From Corynebacterium haematomassiliense (lineage in GTDB: Bacteria; Actinomycetota; Actinomycetes; Mycobacteriales; Mycobacteriaceae): a stretch of 64,000 bases of DNA. Position 1 is the first letter of the stretch; the number at the start of each line of letters is the position of its first letter. Where the stretch lies: positions 1,550,001 through 1,614,000 of the forward strand of contig NZ_JACDTZ010000001.1 in the NCBI RefSeq assembly GCF_013978595.1, in the 5' to 3' direction. Shown piece after piece: positions 18,306 to 27,158 of the stretch. Made by a program: the position numbers and the translations under genes. The notes below the pieces were generated by a model, which saw only the letters and a list, made by a program, of their open reading frames with translations, was not told the origin of the DNA and ran no database searches.

Positions 18306-19208
18306 TCACCGCCAATACCCCATGAACGAGACATGCTGGCGCGGCAACCCCGCCTCCTTAACCAACAGACGGCGCATCGCTTTCACCGAAGTGTTCTTGC
18401 CGGCGATCCAGTAGTAGGTGTGGCCGGACACGCCCGCCCCACCGTTGATGGGTTCCCCGCTTCCTGAATACGTCGGGGTTTCCCAGACATTGTCTCGCTG
18501 GTCCTCACCGTCGTTATCGGGCTCATCGGTGGTGGGAGCTACTGGGCCCCGCAGCGGCTCAATGTCCTGTTTGAGCTGCGTGTAGAGCATGTCCCCATGC
18601 CCGGCTTCGGGCTCGGTGCGGAAGTGCCAGCGGACGTCAACGTGGGCAGGCGCATCGATTTGGAGGCTGTTGCCCGCCGGCACCTCAATGTCGGCGGAAC
18701 CGGCGAGGTTTTCGGGCCAGTCCTCCAGCACTCGGGAGATCGCCGGGAGAGCAGTTTCATCGCCGTACAGTCGAGCTGCCGCGGCAGCGCCGGGAGCGAA
18801 TTCGATGCCGACACCGGACGCGTCATCGCGGGTCGGCCCGATGATCCACAGCGCCTGCCCGGGCAGTGCGCTTTCCGCCCACGCGGAGGCCGGCCCAGCG
18901 TTGTGGCCGTGCAGCACGAAATCCACATCGAGCTCGTCCGGGTCACCGTCGTTGCGCCGGAGGTCGCGAATGGAGTAGGTGCGGAGATGCCCGCGCGTGT
19001 GTTCCGGCATAGTGCGCCAGAGGTCCCACCATCCCTCGGCCGGCAAATCAACAAGCCCTGCCGCCGACGGGATGATGAGCTTGATCCGCAGATCCATGAT
19101 GGGCACAGCGGGGCCCATTTCGTCGACACCGGTGAACGTCACACGTTGAAAATTCGGTGCGATGCGCTCGCTGCGCACGACTGTTGCAAGGAAGGGCCGG
19201 AAACTCAC
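18306..19208 (-). CDS. Siderophore-interacting protein (ferric-siderophore reductase, ViuB/SIP type)
   Basis: 300-residue cytosolic flavoprotein of the SIP family. Such proteins reduce ferric siderophore after import and release Fe(II). The FAD-binding barrel (about 1-120) holds FQRVTFTG and the RTYSIRDLRR-type flavin motif (here HLRTYSIRDLRRND). The C-terminal SIP domain (about 125-300) has YGDETALPAISRVLEDWPEN and the NAD(P)H-contact end YYWIAGKNTSVKAMRRLLV. GTG 19208 is used; the RBS is weak. A DtxR box lies 13 bp upstream. First gene of the iron-uptake operon, suggesting that import and reduction are co-regulated. Confidence 0.9.
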   Translation of the reverse strand: MSFRPFLATVVRSERIAPNFQRVTFTGVDEMGPAVPIMDLRIKLIIPSAAGLVDLPAEGWWDLWRTMPEHTRGHLRTYSIRDLRRNDGDPDELDVDFVLHGHNAGPASAWAESALPGQALWIIGPTRDDASGVGIEFAPGAAAAARLYGDETALPAISRVLEDWPENLAGSADIEVPAGNSLQIDAPAHVDVRWHFRTEPEAGHGDMLYTQLKQDIEPLRGPVAPTTDEPDNDGEDQRDNVWETPTYSGSGEPINGGAGVSGHTYYWIAGKNTSVKAMRRLLVKEAGLPRQHVSFMGYWR

Positions 19209-19220
19209 CGCACGGACTAT

Positions 19221-19239
19221 ATAGGATTGCCTAACTTAA
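19221..19239 (-). promoter_or_regulatory. DtxR iron box upstream of SIP-permease operon
   Basis: ATAGGATTGCCTAACTTAA matches 15 of 19 positions of the corynebacterial DtxR consensus. It lies just before the GTG of the siderophore-interacting protein. Together with the box at 14508 it places both siderophore transcripts under iron control. Confidence 0.8.
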
Positions 19240-19320
19240 CAAAAGTGGGGGGCTTGTCGATTAGCAAAGGTTCTTACTGCTGCCACACAAATGGGCCACT
19301 CCTCCGAAACTAGCATTTAG

Positions 19321-20541
19321 CTACGGACCCAGAGCCCCAATAGGAATTACTGCCACACCGTCGTTGCGGCGTAGCGCGGGGCCTCCCGAGGTGATCACCA
19401 CCAAGGCTGGGTCGTCACTAAGGTGCCCTGCGAACCGCTTGAGTGTGTCGGCCGCATGCTCAATCACCTCTGGGGTGTAGCCCAGTTTCACTTCGACTAG
19501 CACGTCCCGGCCGCCGACGTTCGCGACCGCGTCAACCTCCAGCTTCGTGTTAAGCCGGGCGTGGTACACCGTTCTGCCCGTGAGCGCACGTAGTTCGTGC
19601 ACAACGAGTGACTCAAAAAGTTGGCCGAAATAAGCCGGGTCCCGAAGTAGATGCTCCGGCCCTCGATCCAGCGCTGCCATAGCAAAAGAGGGGTCAGCGA
19701 GATGGCGCTTCGGCGCTTTCCTCAGCGTCGCTTTAGAGCGCAGGTGCGTGAACCACGCAGGCTGGTCCACAGAGACGAAGATGCTCGCGAGAGCATCGAG
19801 ATAGTCCCGGGTTGTTTCCCGCGAGGTATCGGCATCGGTCGCGATGGTTTGCAGCTCGAGCTCGGTACCCACGCCACGAGCTAACGAACGGATCATCCGC
19901 CTCACCCGCTCTGAATCACGATTCACTCTGCCAGGGGCGTGGACATCCACGGCCGCAACGGTTTGTACGTAGTCTCGGACGTTTTCAAGCGCATCTTCAA
20001 ACGGGAGACCAACGTTGTAAGGAAGGCCACCCCGGCACACTCGTTCCGCCAGCTGCGGCAGTGTCAAGGCCGGTGTCGAAAACGGCAACGGGTCCCCTGC
20101 AACTGCCGCGGCAAGCGAAACCGACCCATCCGATTCTCCGGTTTCAAAAAGGGTCATCGTCGACATCGTCATTCGTGCGAACCGGCCGGCACCCGAGTGG
20201 CTCGTCGCGTCCGCCCCTGGGGCCGTAGAACCGGTGAAGATGAACTGCCCCTTCGCCTGACGCTCGTCAATGGCGTGCCGCGCGAAATCCCACAGTCTCG
20301 GCTGCAACTGCCATTCGTCGATGAGGCGCGGCGTGGCACCTTCGAGCAGCAGCCGCGGGTCATTATCCATAGCGAGAGTGACGCCAGGGTCCGTTTCTAC
20401 GTTAAGAAAACTCGCAGCTTGCTGTTTTGCCGTCTCAGTTTTCCCGCAGCCTTTCGGCCCCTGAATAAGGACACCGCCCTGCCTGCGGAGCGATCGCTCT
20501 AATTCAGCATCCGCCAGTCGTGGAATATACCCATTTTCCAT
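19321..20541 (-). CDS. P-loop ATPase with DUF4143-type C-terminal domain
   Basis: 406-residue ATPase. Walker A GPKGCGKTET (about 29-38), Walker B-like RLIDEWQLQPRLWDF, and sensor-like QFIFTGSTAPG, typical of the AAA_14 family. The C-terminal DUF4143 domain (about 200-406) contains LNTKLEVDAVANVGG followed by VLVEVKLGYT, a nuclease-like D-x(n)-ExK pattern (inferred; activity not established for most members). This stand-alone family is mobile and its cellular role is unknown. The gene sits alone behind a striking array of four 23-bp palindromic repeats that probably forms its operator. It is typical accessory DNA between the iron locus and the antiporter. Confidence 0.8.
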   Translation of the reverse strand: MENGYIPRLADAELERSLRRQGGVLIQGPKGCGKTETAKQQAASFLNVETDPGVTLAMDNDPRLLLEGATPRLIDEWQLQPRLWDFARHAIDERQAKGQFIFTGSTAPGADATSHSGAGRFARMTMSTMTLFETGESDGSVSLAAAVAGDPLPFSTPALTLPQLAERVCRGGLPYNVGLPFEDALENVRDYVQTVAAVDVHAPGRVNRDSERVRRMIRSLARGVGTELELQTIATDADTSRETTRDYLDALASIFVSVDQPAWFTHLRSKATLRKAPKRHLADPSFAMAALDRGPEHLLRDPAYFGQLFESLVVHELRALTGRTVYHARLNTKLEVDAVANVGGRDVLVEVKLGYTPEVIEHAADTLKRFAGHLSDDPALVVITSGGPALRRNDGVAVIPIGALGP

Positions 20542-20577
20542 ACCGCTGCATATTACCAGCTAAACGATCTAGGTTGT

Positions 20578-20669
20578 CGTTTTGAAAACGATTTGGTTGG
20601 CATTTTGAAAACGGTTTGCTTGGCGTTTTGAAAGCGATCTGCTTGGCATTTTGAAAACGGGGTGGGTCA
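20578..20669. repeat. Four tandem 23-bp units, each with a CGTTTTGAAAACG-type palindrome
   Basis: Units start at 20578, 20601, 20624 and 20647. Each begins CRTTTTGAAARCG, a near-perfect 13-bp palindrome, followed by a spacer ending CTTGG or GTTGG; the fourth unit degenerates after the palindrome. The 23-bp period is about two helical turns, so the palindromes face the same side of the DNA. The array lies between the ATPase gene start (20541) and the antiporter stop (20695), where the ATPase promoter should be. Confidence 0.85.
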
Positions 20670-20694
20670 GGGCTCGTCGATAGGCAAAAGCCCC

Positions 20695-22284
20695 TTACTT
20701 CGGCTCCCACAAGCTGCTCGGGCCGGTGAGAGCCTTGCGGTCGCGCGCGAGGATGAGGCGGTCCAGGTCGGCGAGCACCGCGTCGACATCGGACGGGTTG
20801 TAGCGGCGCTCGCGGCGCGCCTGCTGCAGTTCGCGGCTGGCGGCGCGCAGGGCAACCTCCTGCATCTGCACCGCCCCAGCGCGGGCCCGCAGAAACGCCT
20901 CCTTGCGTTCCTCAGAGCCCTCCGGATCCTGCAAGCGCTTCTCCGCAATCGAGTCCAGCCACTCCTGCACCATCTTGTACGCCTCGGGCTGGTACTCCTC
21001 GCCGTGCTCGCGCACCGCCTTACGCGCAGCCGCGTACGCCCGCTGGTTCAGCTCCTCGAGCGCCTTGTCGGCGCCAGGCCCGTTTTGCAGGTCAAGCTTG
21101 TCCACGAGCCACGGCAGCAACAACCCCGGCACCACCATCGTGCAAGTGAGCACGGTCAGCGCGATGACCGACAGTTCGTGGTGGTAGCTCGTCGCTGATG
21201 CCGGGATTGCCAGCACGAGCGCCAACGTGACCAGCCCGCGCATGCCTGCCCACGCCATGAGCAGAACCTCCTGCAGCCGCAGCGGAGAGACGTTCGTTCG
21301 GTGCTTTTTCTCGTTGAGCTTGTACAGCACCCACATCCACACGAAGCGCACAGCAAACGCGACGACGGACAGGACAACGCCCACCTGCACCGCCTGCCAG
21401 ATGTGCGTGCCGGCGGTGTCCAGCGCGTCACGCACGCTCATGCCGATCAGGCCGAACGCCACGCCGGTAAACAGCAGCTCCACCGTCTCCCAGAAGAAGT
21501 GTCCGGTCAGGCGGTCCTCGGCGGTCATGGTGGAGCGCGAGGACATCTCCACCGCGGCGATGACAATCGCGATGACGCCGGAGGCTTCGATGGCCTCGCA
21601 GCCTGCGTAGATGGCGAACGGGAGTACCCAGGTAAACGCTGTGCGGATCACGGAATCGGGCACGGAGTTGGCGAAGACAGCGGCCAACCTGCCCACAACC
21701 AGGCCGATCAGCACCGCGGCGATGGCGGCGTAGAGGAACTGCAACACGCCCTTGCCAAAGTCGACCTCGCCGTTCGCGACCGCGGCCGCCATCGCGACGT
21801 TGAAGGTCACGATGGAGGCGGCGTCATTGAACAGCCCCTCCGTCTGCAGCGTGCCGGTGATGCGTTTCGGGATACCGGCCGGGCCAGCCACAGCGTCCAC
21901 CGCCACCGGGTCCGGCGGAGCAATCGCGGCGGCGAGCACCATCGCGGTGGCCAGGCTAAGCCCGGGCAGCATCCACATCGCCGTGGCGGTCAGCGCGGCG
22001 ATGGTGAGAAACACCAGGATGATCGACATGGTCAGCACCACGTTGAGCTGCGAGCCGATCTGCCCCCAGCTCGTGCGCCGGGCCAGCGACCACAGCAGCG
22101 GCGGCAGGAAGATCGGCAAGATCAAGTGCGGATCGATGGAGACGGTGTCGATGCCGGGGATGAAGATCACCGGTGCGACCACCACGGTCAGAAGCGCCGG
22201 CCACGGCAGGCCGGTGCGTTCACCGATCGCGGCGACGAGGACGGTGGCCAGCAGCAGGCCGATAAGTGCTATGAAAGTTCCCAC
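20695..22284 (-). CDS. Na+/H+ antiporter, CPA1 (NhaP-like) family
   Basis: 529-residue cation:proton antiporter. About 12 membrane helices occupy residues 1-400. The CPA1 core includes AAAIAPPDPVAVDAVAGPAG with the PDP-type motif, TEGLFNDAASIVTFNVAMAA carrying the ND pair of the ion site, and AGMRGLVTLALVLAIPA. A hydrophilic, helical tail of about 125 residues (about 405-529) probably regulates activity. It exports Na+ in exchange for H+ for pH and salt homeostasis. Monocistronic: the IS21-like element lies upstream and the ATPase gene downstream. A copy of GCCTATCGACG lies just after its stop (20675-20685), inside a short GGGCT/AGCCC stem. Confidence 0.88.
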   Translation of the reverse strand: MGTFIALIGLLLATVLVAAIGERTGLPWPALLTVVVAPVIFIPGIDTVSIDPHLILPIFLPPLLWSLARRTSWGQIGSQLNVVLTMSIILVFLTIAALTATAMWMLPGLSLATAMVLAAAIAPPDPVAVDAVAGPAGIPKRITGTLQTEGLFNDAASIVTFNVAMAAAVANGEVDFGKGVLQFLYAAIAAVLIGLVVGRLAAVFANSVPDSVIRTAFTWVLPFAIYAGCEAIEASGVIAIVIAAVEMSSRSTMTAEDRLTGHFFWETVELLFTGVAFGLIGMSVRDALDTAGTHIWQAVQVGVVLSVVAFAVRFVWMWVLYKLNEKKHRTNVSPLRLQEVLLMAWAGMRGLVTLALVLAIPASATSYHHELSVIALTVLTCTMVVPGLLLPWLVDKLDLQNGPGADKALEELNQRAYAAARKAVREHGEEYQPEAYKMVQEWLDSIAEKRLQDPEGSEERKEAFLRARAGAVQMQEVALRAASRELQQARRERRYNPSDVDAVLADLDRLILARDRKALTGPSSLWEPK

Positions 22285-22457
22285 GATGGGTCAGTGTACG
22301 GGGCACCACGGGTGTTGCGACCGGCTAGTTGGTAGCGGTGTGGTGACTTTCGGGTAGCGGTTCAGTGGGTTTCCGGTAGCGGGGTTGGCGGTGGCGGGTG
22401 ATGCTTTCGGGTGGTTGCGCCACAGGGGTGTAGCCGGTTACCGGAAGGAGTCCGCTG

Positions 22458-24101
22458 ATGACGGATTACCGGGCGGTGATGAAGCTGCTTGTGCAGCAGC
22501 GTTCGTACCGCCAGATTGAACAACAGCTCGGGTGCTCGCACCGCACGATTTCCCGGTCGAATCAGGTGCTTCGATCCCTTGGGATTCGCACCGTCGACCA
22601 GGTTTTGGCGTTGACGGATGATGAGCTCGACGAGTTATTCGTCGATGGGCGAAGCACCGGCCAGGGCGAATTCGTCCCTATCGATTTTGATGCGGTGGTC
22701 AAAGCCCGCACGGGGCGTGACAAGCAGACACTGCAAGTGCTGTGGGCGCGCTACACCACCACACCTGCTTTACCCGGCCAGCTCCATTACAGCTACGACC
22801 GGTTCCGCCAGTTGGTGGCGTCTCATGTCGATGCGGCCGGTTTGACCGCACGCATCACCCACACACCGGGGCACACCATGCAGGTGGATTGGGCAGGCAC
22901 CAAGATGCGCCTGTTCGACCCTTATGGCGCACCGGGGGTAAAGGTCAGCGTGTTTGTCGCCTCAATGCCGTATTCAGGGATGATTTTTGCCCTCGCATGT
23001 CCGGATGAGCGCCAGCATTCCTGGCTTGATGCCCACCACCACGCGTTCGCCTACTTCGGGGGCGTGCCTGAGGTTGTGGTGCCGGATAATGCCTCGACTG
23101 CGTCGAACGCGATCAGCGCGGCGGATCGAAACCGCAAGGTCAACGACACCTACGAGCAGTTTTTGGAGCATTACAACACCGCAGCACTGCCCACGAGGGC
23201 GAAACGGCCGAAAGACAAAGCCAATGTCGAAGCCGCAGTCAAGATCGTCACCCACAAGGTCATCCACGCACTCGATGGCCACCAGTGCGTCGACCTTGAC
23301 GAACTCAACTCGCGAATTCAGCAGCTGGTTGACCAGATCAACCAGGCGGTACCGTTTCGTCACCAGCAGTCAAGCCGCAAAGACATTTTCGATGCGCATG
23401 AAAGGCACCTGTTGACAGCACTTCCCGATACCCCGTGGCAGCGCACCGAGTGGAAACGCGCCAAGATCGCCCCAGATTTCCACATCACCGTAGCCAGCGT
23501 GCGGTACTCCGTGCCGCACCAGCTCGTTGGCCGCACTGTCGATGTGCGCATCACCGGGCAAGTGCTCACGGTCTTCGATGGTGGCCGTGCCGTTACAACC
23601 CACACGCTTGCCCACACCCGCGGGGCGTATGTCACCGATGCCGACCACATACCGGCGAACATGGATCACACCCAAGGACTGTGGACGAGCGATTACTTCC
23701 TGCGCGAAGCCCAAAAGATCGGCCCGGCGACACGCGCAGTCATCGAGGAAATGATCACGGCGAAAGCAATCCCGGCCCAGGCGTACCAATCGTGCAGAAA
23801 CGTGCTGTCAATGGGCAAACACGCCAACAAGCTCGTGCTGGAAGAAGCATGTAAGCGCTTGGTCTCCTCCGACGGGACCCGCCGGGCGGTGTCCTACACC
23901 GCGGTCAAAAACATGATGGCCGCCGTACGCAAAGAAGCCGCAACCCGACCACACGGCTTCGACCAACCGGCACCGGCCACACCTGGGCATCGGGCCCACG
24001 CACCCGCCGCTGCCACACGCGACACCAGCGGCGCCTACCTCGGTGGCGCAGCACAGTTCAGCCTGGACAACCTCATCAAGAAAGGAACCACAACGCCATG
24101 A
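22458..24101 (+). CDS. istA: IS21-family transposase IstA
   Basis: 547-residue transposase. N-terminal HTH (SYRQIEQQLGCSHRTISRSN, about 16-35). The rve/DDE core includes MQVDWAGTKMRLFD (first Asp), VVVPDNASTASNAI (second Asp) and the region PKDKANVEAAVKIV with the Glu. A C-terminal Mu-type region follows to 547. AGGAG lies a few bases before ATG 22458. istA acts with the helper ATPase IstB; the stop overlaps the istB start. Confidence 0.92.
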   Translation: MTDYRAVMKLLVQQRSYRQIEQQLGCSHRTISRSNQVLRSLGIRTVDQVLALTDDELDELFVDGRSTGQGEFVPIDFDAVVKARTGRDKQTLQVLWARYTTTPALPGQLHYSYDRFRQLVASHVDAAGLTARITHTPGHTMQVDWAGTKMRLFDPYGAPGVKVSVFVASMPYSGMIFALACPDERQHSWLDAHHHAFAYFGGVPEVVVPDNASTASNAISAADRNRKVNDTYEQFLEHYNTAALPTRAKRPKDKANVEAAVKIVTHKVIHALDGHQCVDLDELNSRIQQLVDQINQAVPFRHQQSSRKDIFDAHERHLLTALPDTPWQRTEWKRAKIAPDFHITVASVRYSVPHQLVGRTVDVRITGQVLTVFDGGRAVTTHTLAHTRGAYVTDADHIPANMDHTQGLWTSDYFLREAQKIGPATRAVIEEMITAKAIPAQAYQSCRNVLSMGKHANKLVLEEACKRLVSSDGTRRAVSYTAVKNMMAAVRKEAATRPHGFDQPAPATPGHRAHAPAAATRDTSGAYLGGAAQFSLDNLIKKGTTTP

Positions 24102-24865
24102 CCCCACCGACCCCGCCGCAAGAGCGCTTCCTCGACGAATCCGTCCTCGCGGACTTCACAGCGATGCGCATGACAGCCTTCGGCAAAAGCGTCATCGACA
24201 TCGCCAACGACCCAGCCTTCGACACGTGGACCTTCTCCCAAAAGGTGCTCTACGCACTCGACAAAGAAGTCGCGGCCAGACGCGAACGCCGCATCAACAA
24301 ACTGCTCAAGGCATCACGATCGCCAAACCCCGATGCCTGCCTCGAAGACGTCGTCTACGCACCTGACCGCAACATCAACCCAGAACAAGTCAGCCGACTC
24401 GCTCACGGACAATGGTGCCACCTGGGCCAAAACATTGTCATCTTGGGCAAATCCTCAGTCGGCAAGACCTACCTCGCCCAAGCTCTGATCACCGCAGCAT
24501 GCCGCAACGACTACTCCGCCAGGTTCTACCGCACCGACATGCTTGCCGCGCACTTCGCAGTGATGCCGCTCGACGACCCAGCCCGGCTCAAACTCACCCG
24601 CGAGTTGATCAACGTCGACGTGCTAGTCCTCGACGACTTCCTCACCACCCCAGTCGACGCCGCCACCGCGCACCTGCTCTTCAACATTCTCTCCGAACGA
24701 GAAGGCAACCGATCAACAATCGTGACCTCACAGTTCACCCCGCAAGACTGGTACAGATCCATCCCGGACGCCGTCATCGCCGAGTCCATCCTCAACCGAC
24801 TCATCGCCGGCGCCGAAATCATCACCCTCGAAGGACCAAACATGAGACTGGAAGCTAACCAGTAA
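24098..24865 (+). CDS. istB: IS21-family helper ATPase IstB
   Basis: 255-residue AAA+ helper of IstA, related to DnaC. Walker A ILGKSSVGKTYLAQAL (about 113-128), Walker B DVLVLDDFLT (about 170-180), and sensor I at NRSTIVTSQF. The ATG overlaps the istA stop, so translation is coupled. Full length, no disruption seen. Confidence 0.92.
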   Translation: MTPPTPPQERFLDESVLADFTAMRMTAFGKSVIDIANDPAFDTWTFSQKVLYALDKEVAARRERRINKLLKASRSPNPDACLEDVVYAPDRNINPEQVSRLAHGQWCHLGQNIVILGKSSVGKTYLAQALITAACRNDYSARFYRTDMLAAHFAVMPLDDPARLKLTRELINVDVLVLDDFLTTPVDAATAHLLFNILSEREGNRSTIVTSQFTPQDWYRSIPDAVIAESILNRLIAGAEIITLEGPNMRLEANQ

Positions 24866-24952
24866 CACACAAAGCGCCTGAGCAGGGACCCGCTACCGGA
24901 TCCCCACTCAAGCGCTACCACAAACTCACCACACCGCTTCCATTTCGATCTT

Positions 24953-25015
24953 CTAAACAACGGGCGGCAGCAGGTGTCGCCGAAGCTGATCCTCCATCTC
25001 AACGTTCGTCGACAT
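24953..25015 (-). pseudogene. Possible 5' remnant of a lost gene
   Basis: A 20-codon frame (MSTNVEMEDQLRRHLLPPVV) starts at 25015 with GAGG about 9 nt upstream and runs towards the IS21 end, where it stops. It lies directly downstream of the left copy of the operator-rich repeat, in the same relative place as the start of the intact neighbour below the right copy. This suggests a former second gene mostly removed by, or with, the IS21-like insertion. The peptide is too short to identify; it could also be chance. Confidence 0.3.
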
Positions 25016-25078
25016 CAACCGGTACCTCGTTTCGACCTTCGTCGCCCCGGCCCTGAGCGCCTAACCAACCCTTTTCGG

Positions 25079-25171
25079 AGTTGTTTGAAACAACTCCGAA
25101 ACAACTCGCCGTAAAACTGACCCGAAATCAACCCATCTGAGCAGGTCAGGATAGTTGTTTGGAGTTGTTTA
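25079..25171. repeat. Left copy of ~92-bp operator-rich direct repeat
   Basis: Contains five AGTTGTTT/AAACAACT octamers (25079, 25088, 25099, 25153, 25163), with the block AGTTGTTTGAAACAACT as a perfect palindrome. Aligns without gaps to 26910-27002, roughly 80-85% identical by eye. Its right end overlaps the stop codon of the AlbA_2 gene. Confidence 0.85.
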
Positions 25172-26881
25172 GAGGGAAACCCACCGAACACTCGGACCTC
25201 GAGTCGGGCTACCGTCGGCAATCTTCGCTTTACCCAAATCTCGAAGGTGGCGAAGGATTCGGCTCACTGATTCACGCTCTACGCCGAGTTCATTCGCAAC
25301 CTCACGAGCGTTCAGGGACTGCCCCTCGCGCAACTGAGCAATGATCCAGTCCTCGGTAGTCACGGATGCAATCCCAGTAGATTCGTTCCCCTCAAAGGCC
25401 GTCCGAGCTCGAGCGGACAGTATCCACTCAGGAGCATCCCGCAAAGGTTCTAGGAAGCCCTGACTTGCGTACCACCCCAAGGTTTCTTGGGCCTGCGCTT
25501 CCGGGACTTGCATGAGTCGAGCTGCCGTGGACGTCATCAAAATCTGGTTGTTCGCTAGATGACGCGCAACCAAAAGCCCATCCACACTCTTGAAGATCGC
25601 TTCACCAAACTCAGTACGCAACAGGTACAGCGTCTTAATAAACGCCGAATCGACATTTCCGGCGGGCAACGTGACCTCAACAAACGGCCCATCGGCATTC
25701 AGACTGGGGGCTTGCCTACCACTAGCAAGCATGGAGACCCACATGCGATCGAAGCCTCGCGAAGATTCTTCAGCAAGTCCTAACTGTCGCAGTGCACCCA
25801 TCAGAATCGGGTTGCGCGGAATCGATTGGGTGGTCAGAATCCTCTCCTCGGGCACGCCTACGGGGAGGCCACCAGGAGACCATACGGTCAGACTGGTCGG
25901 AGACTGATCAACGACGATTGCAGTGGTCGCTCCCCAGTCGCGGTGCGCGAATGCGTTAGAAACAATTTCATCTACAGCAGCCGCAGGAAACGCCGGAATG
26001 GGAAACTCTTGCCCGTTCGGGAGCTGCACTCGCGCAATCTCCTGCGACGTGTGAGCCTTAATCAACGCACGTAGCTGTTCTGACGCAGTAATCAACGGTG
26101 CGGAAATCTCGGTTACTTTCGGATCGCCACTGGGCACGTCGCGAAGCAAATGTCTCACGACCGTCCGGTTGTGCAGCGGCTGCATGAAGAGAATTTCTGC
26201 CGCAAATGTCAGCGCGCCATCGGCCGTAAGCAATCCCAACTCACTGCAGAGTTGAAGACTCGTCTGGGGTACAGGCGAGTCATCACCCAAGGCATGCTTC
26301 CGGTTGGCAAGGAGTGCTTTAGCCTGCTCGATTGCCTTAGGGTCGAGATCTTCAGGGCTTCGTCGAGACACAGTAGCGCTCAGGTCAGGGTTCGAACGGG
26401 ACAGGTGAATACTGCGACGCTCATCCTCCCCTAAAGGAACACAGTTTTTCCCGACGCGTTTACTGGCCTGGCCTTTGGAACGCTGATACAACGCCATCCC
26501 CCGCGGGATGCGCAACGCAATCAAACGCTTGCCACAGCGCTCGATTTCAGAAGCTTCGACCTGAATATGAGGCTGCGTCTTGCTGTAAATCTTTTCCACC
26601 AACCAATCGCATGAGCGATCAGTACCAGTGAACGCAACAGGGCCTGCCTTCTTGTCATTGACGCCAAGGACAATGTAGGCAACTCCGCCGTCGGCGTTGG
26701 AGAAACAAATAACTTCGTCGATGAGAAACTCCACAAGACCCGCATCGGGGTTCTTGTTCATCGGGTGGACGGCAGGATCCTCCTTGAAATCCAGTACCTG
26801 GGATTCCCAGATATCAGCGCTATCTCCGGCCTCAATTGCCGACAGTGCTTCCTCCACACCCTCAAAACCCGAATCGAGCAT
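25169..26881 (-). CDS. AlbA_2 (Schlafen-like) / GHKL ATPase / winged-helix regulator-type protein
   Basis: 570 residues. ATG 26881 leaves the operator array outside the gene. An N-terminal AlbA_2 domain (about 25-140) contains SQVLDFKED and FLIDEVICFSNADGGVAYIV. A GHKL-type domain (about 270-410) includes VDEIVSNAFAHRDWG with the N-box and PGGLPVGVPEERI. A C-terminal winged helix (about 505-560) has LNAREVANELGVERESVSRI. Such proteins are annotated as ATP-binding transcriptional regulators or RecG-related; the function is poorly known and some are linked to defence or stress. The DNA-binding C-terminus and surrounding AGTTGTTT sites suggest autoregulation. The gene is AT-richer than its neighbours and lies next to an IS, consistent with transfer. 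Confidence 0.8.
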   Translation of the reverse strand: MLDSGFEGVEEALSAIEAGDSADIWESQVLDFKEDPAVHPMNKNPDAGLVEFLIDEVICFSNADGGVAYIVLGVNDKKAGPVAFTGTDRSCDWLVEKIYSKTQPHIQVEASEIERCGKRLIALRIPRGMALYQRSKGQASKRVGKNCVPLGEDERRSIHLSRSNPDLSATVSRRSPEDLDPKAIEQAKALLANRKHALGDDSPVPQTSLQLCSELGLLTADGALTFAAEILFMQPLHNRTVVRHLLRDVPSGDPKVTEISAPLITASEQLRALIKAHTSQEIARVQLPNGQEFPIPAFPAAAVDEIVSNAFAHRDWGATTAIVVDQSPTSLTVWSPGGLPVGVPEERILTTQSIPRNPILMGALRQLGLAEESSRGFDRMWVSMLASGRQAPSLNADGPFVEVTLPAGNVDSAFIKTLYLLRTEFGEAIFKSVDGLLVARHLANNQILMTSTAARLMQVPEAQAQETLGWYASQGFLEPLRDAPEWILSARARTAFEGNESTGIASVTTEDWIIAQLREGQSLNAREVANELGVERESVSRILRHLRDLGKAKIADGSPTRGPSVRWVSL

Positions 26882-26898
26882 GGGCTCAGAATAACAAA

Positions 26899-27002
26899 AG
26901 TTGTTTAAAAGTTGTTTGAAACAACTCCGAAACAACTTACCGCAAAAATCGCCTAAAATCAGTCCATCGACGCAGTTCAGGATAGTTGTTTGGAGTTGTT
27001 TC
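26899..27002. repeat. Right copy of the operator-rich repeat, in the AlbA_2 gene promoter
   Basis: Six AGTTGTTT/AAACAACT octamers at 26899, 26910, 26919, 26930, 26984 and 26994. The first four start 9-11 bp apart, about one helical turn. The part from 26910 to 27002 repeats 25079-25171. It lies immediately before the ATG at 26881 on the minus strand, so it likely controls that gene. Confidence 0.85.
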
Positions 27003-27131
27003 GAGTTGACTATAACTCGACCGGAGCTACCATTCTCGTTATAATCCCGTTCATCAGCTGGCCAGGAGGCGTGGTTATTTTCCACAACCTGGTCGGCGTT
27101 TTAATTGGTCGGCCGGGCAGCGGTGCCGGGC

Positions 27132-27157
27132 GGCCACGGCACCGCGCCGCCGTGGCC
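27132..27157 (-). terminator. GC-rich hairpin after the thioredoxin-fold gene
   Basis: GGCCACGGC and GCCGTGGCC form a perfect 9-bp stem with an 8-base loop directly after the stop at 27159. A second stem, CGGTGCCG/CGGCACCG, overlaps it at 27121-27144. No U tract is present, which is common for high-GC actinobacterial terminators. Confidence 0.55.
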
Positions 27158-27158
27158 G

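Larger units (their letters stand above)
22334..24938 (+). mobile_element. IS21-family insertion sequence
   Basis: About 2.6 kb with istA and istB overlapping by ATGA. Inverted ends of about 50 bp share AGCGGTGTGGTGA at the tips (22334-22346 and the complement 24926-24938), then GGTAGCG and CCGGTAGCGGG blocks, giving the multiple transposase-binding sites typical of IS21. No target duplication is obvious, so the exact ends may be a few bases further in (TGTGGTGA). Both genes look intact, so the element could be active. Confidence 0.88.

Noticed and set aside
20578..20669. Possible CRISPR array
   Set aside because: Units are directly tandem without unique spacers, and no cas genes are near.
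20504..20710. Small frame through the 23-bp repeats
   Set aside because: The peptide is just the translated repeat, with no RBS or homology.
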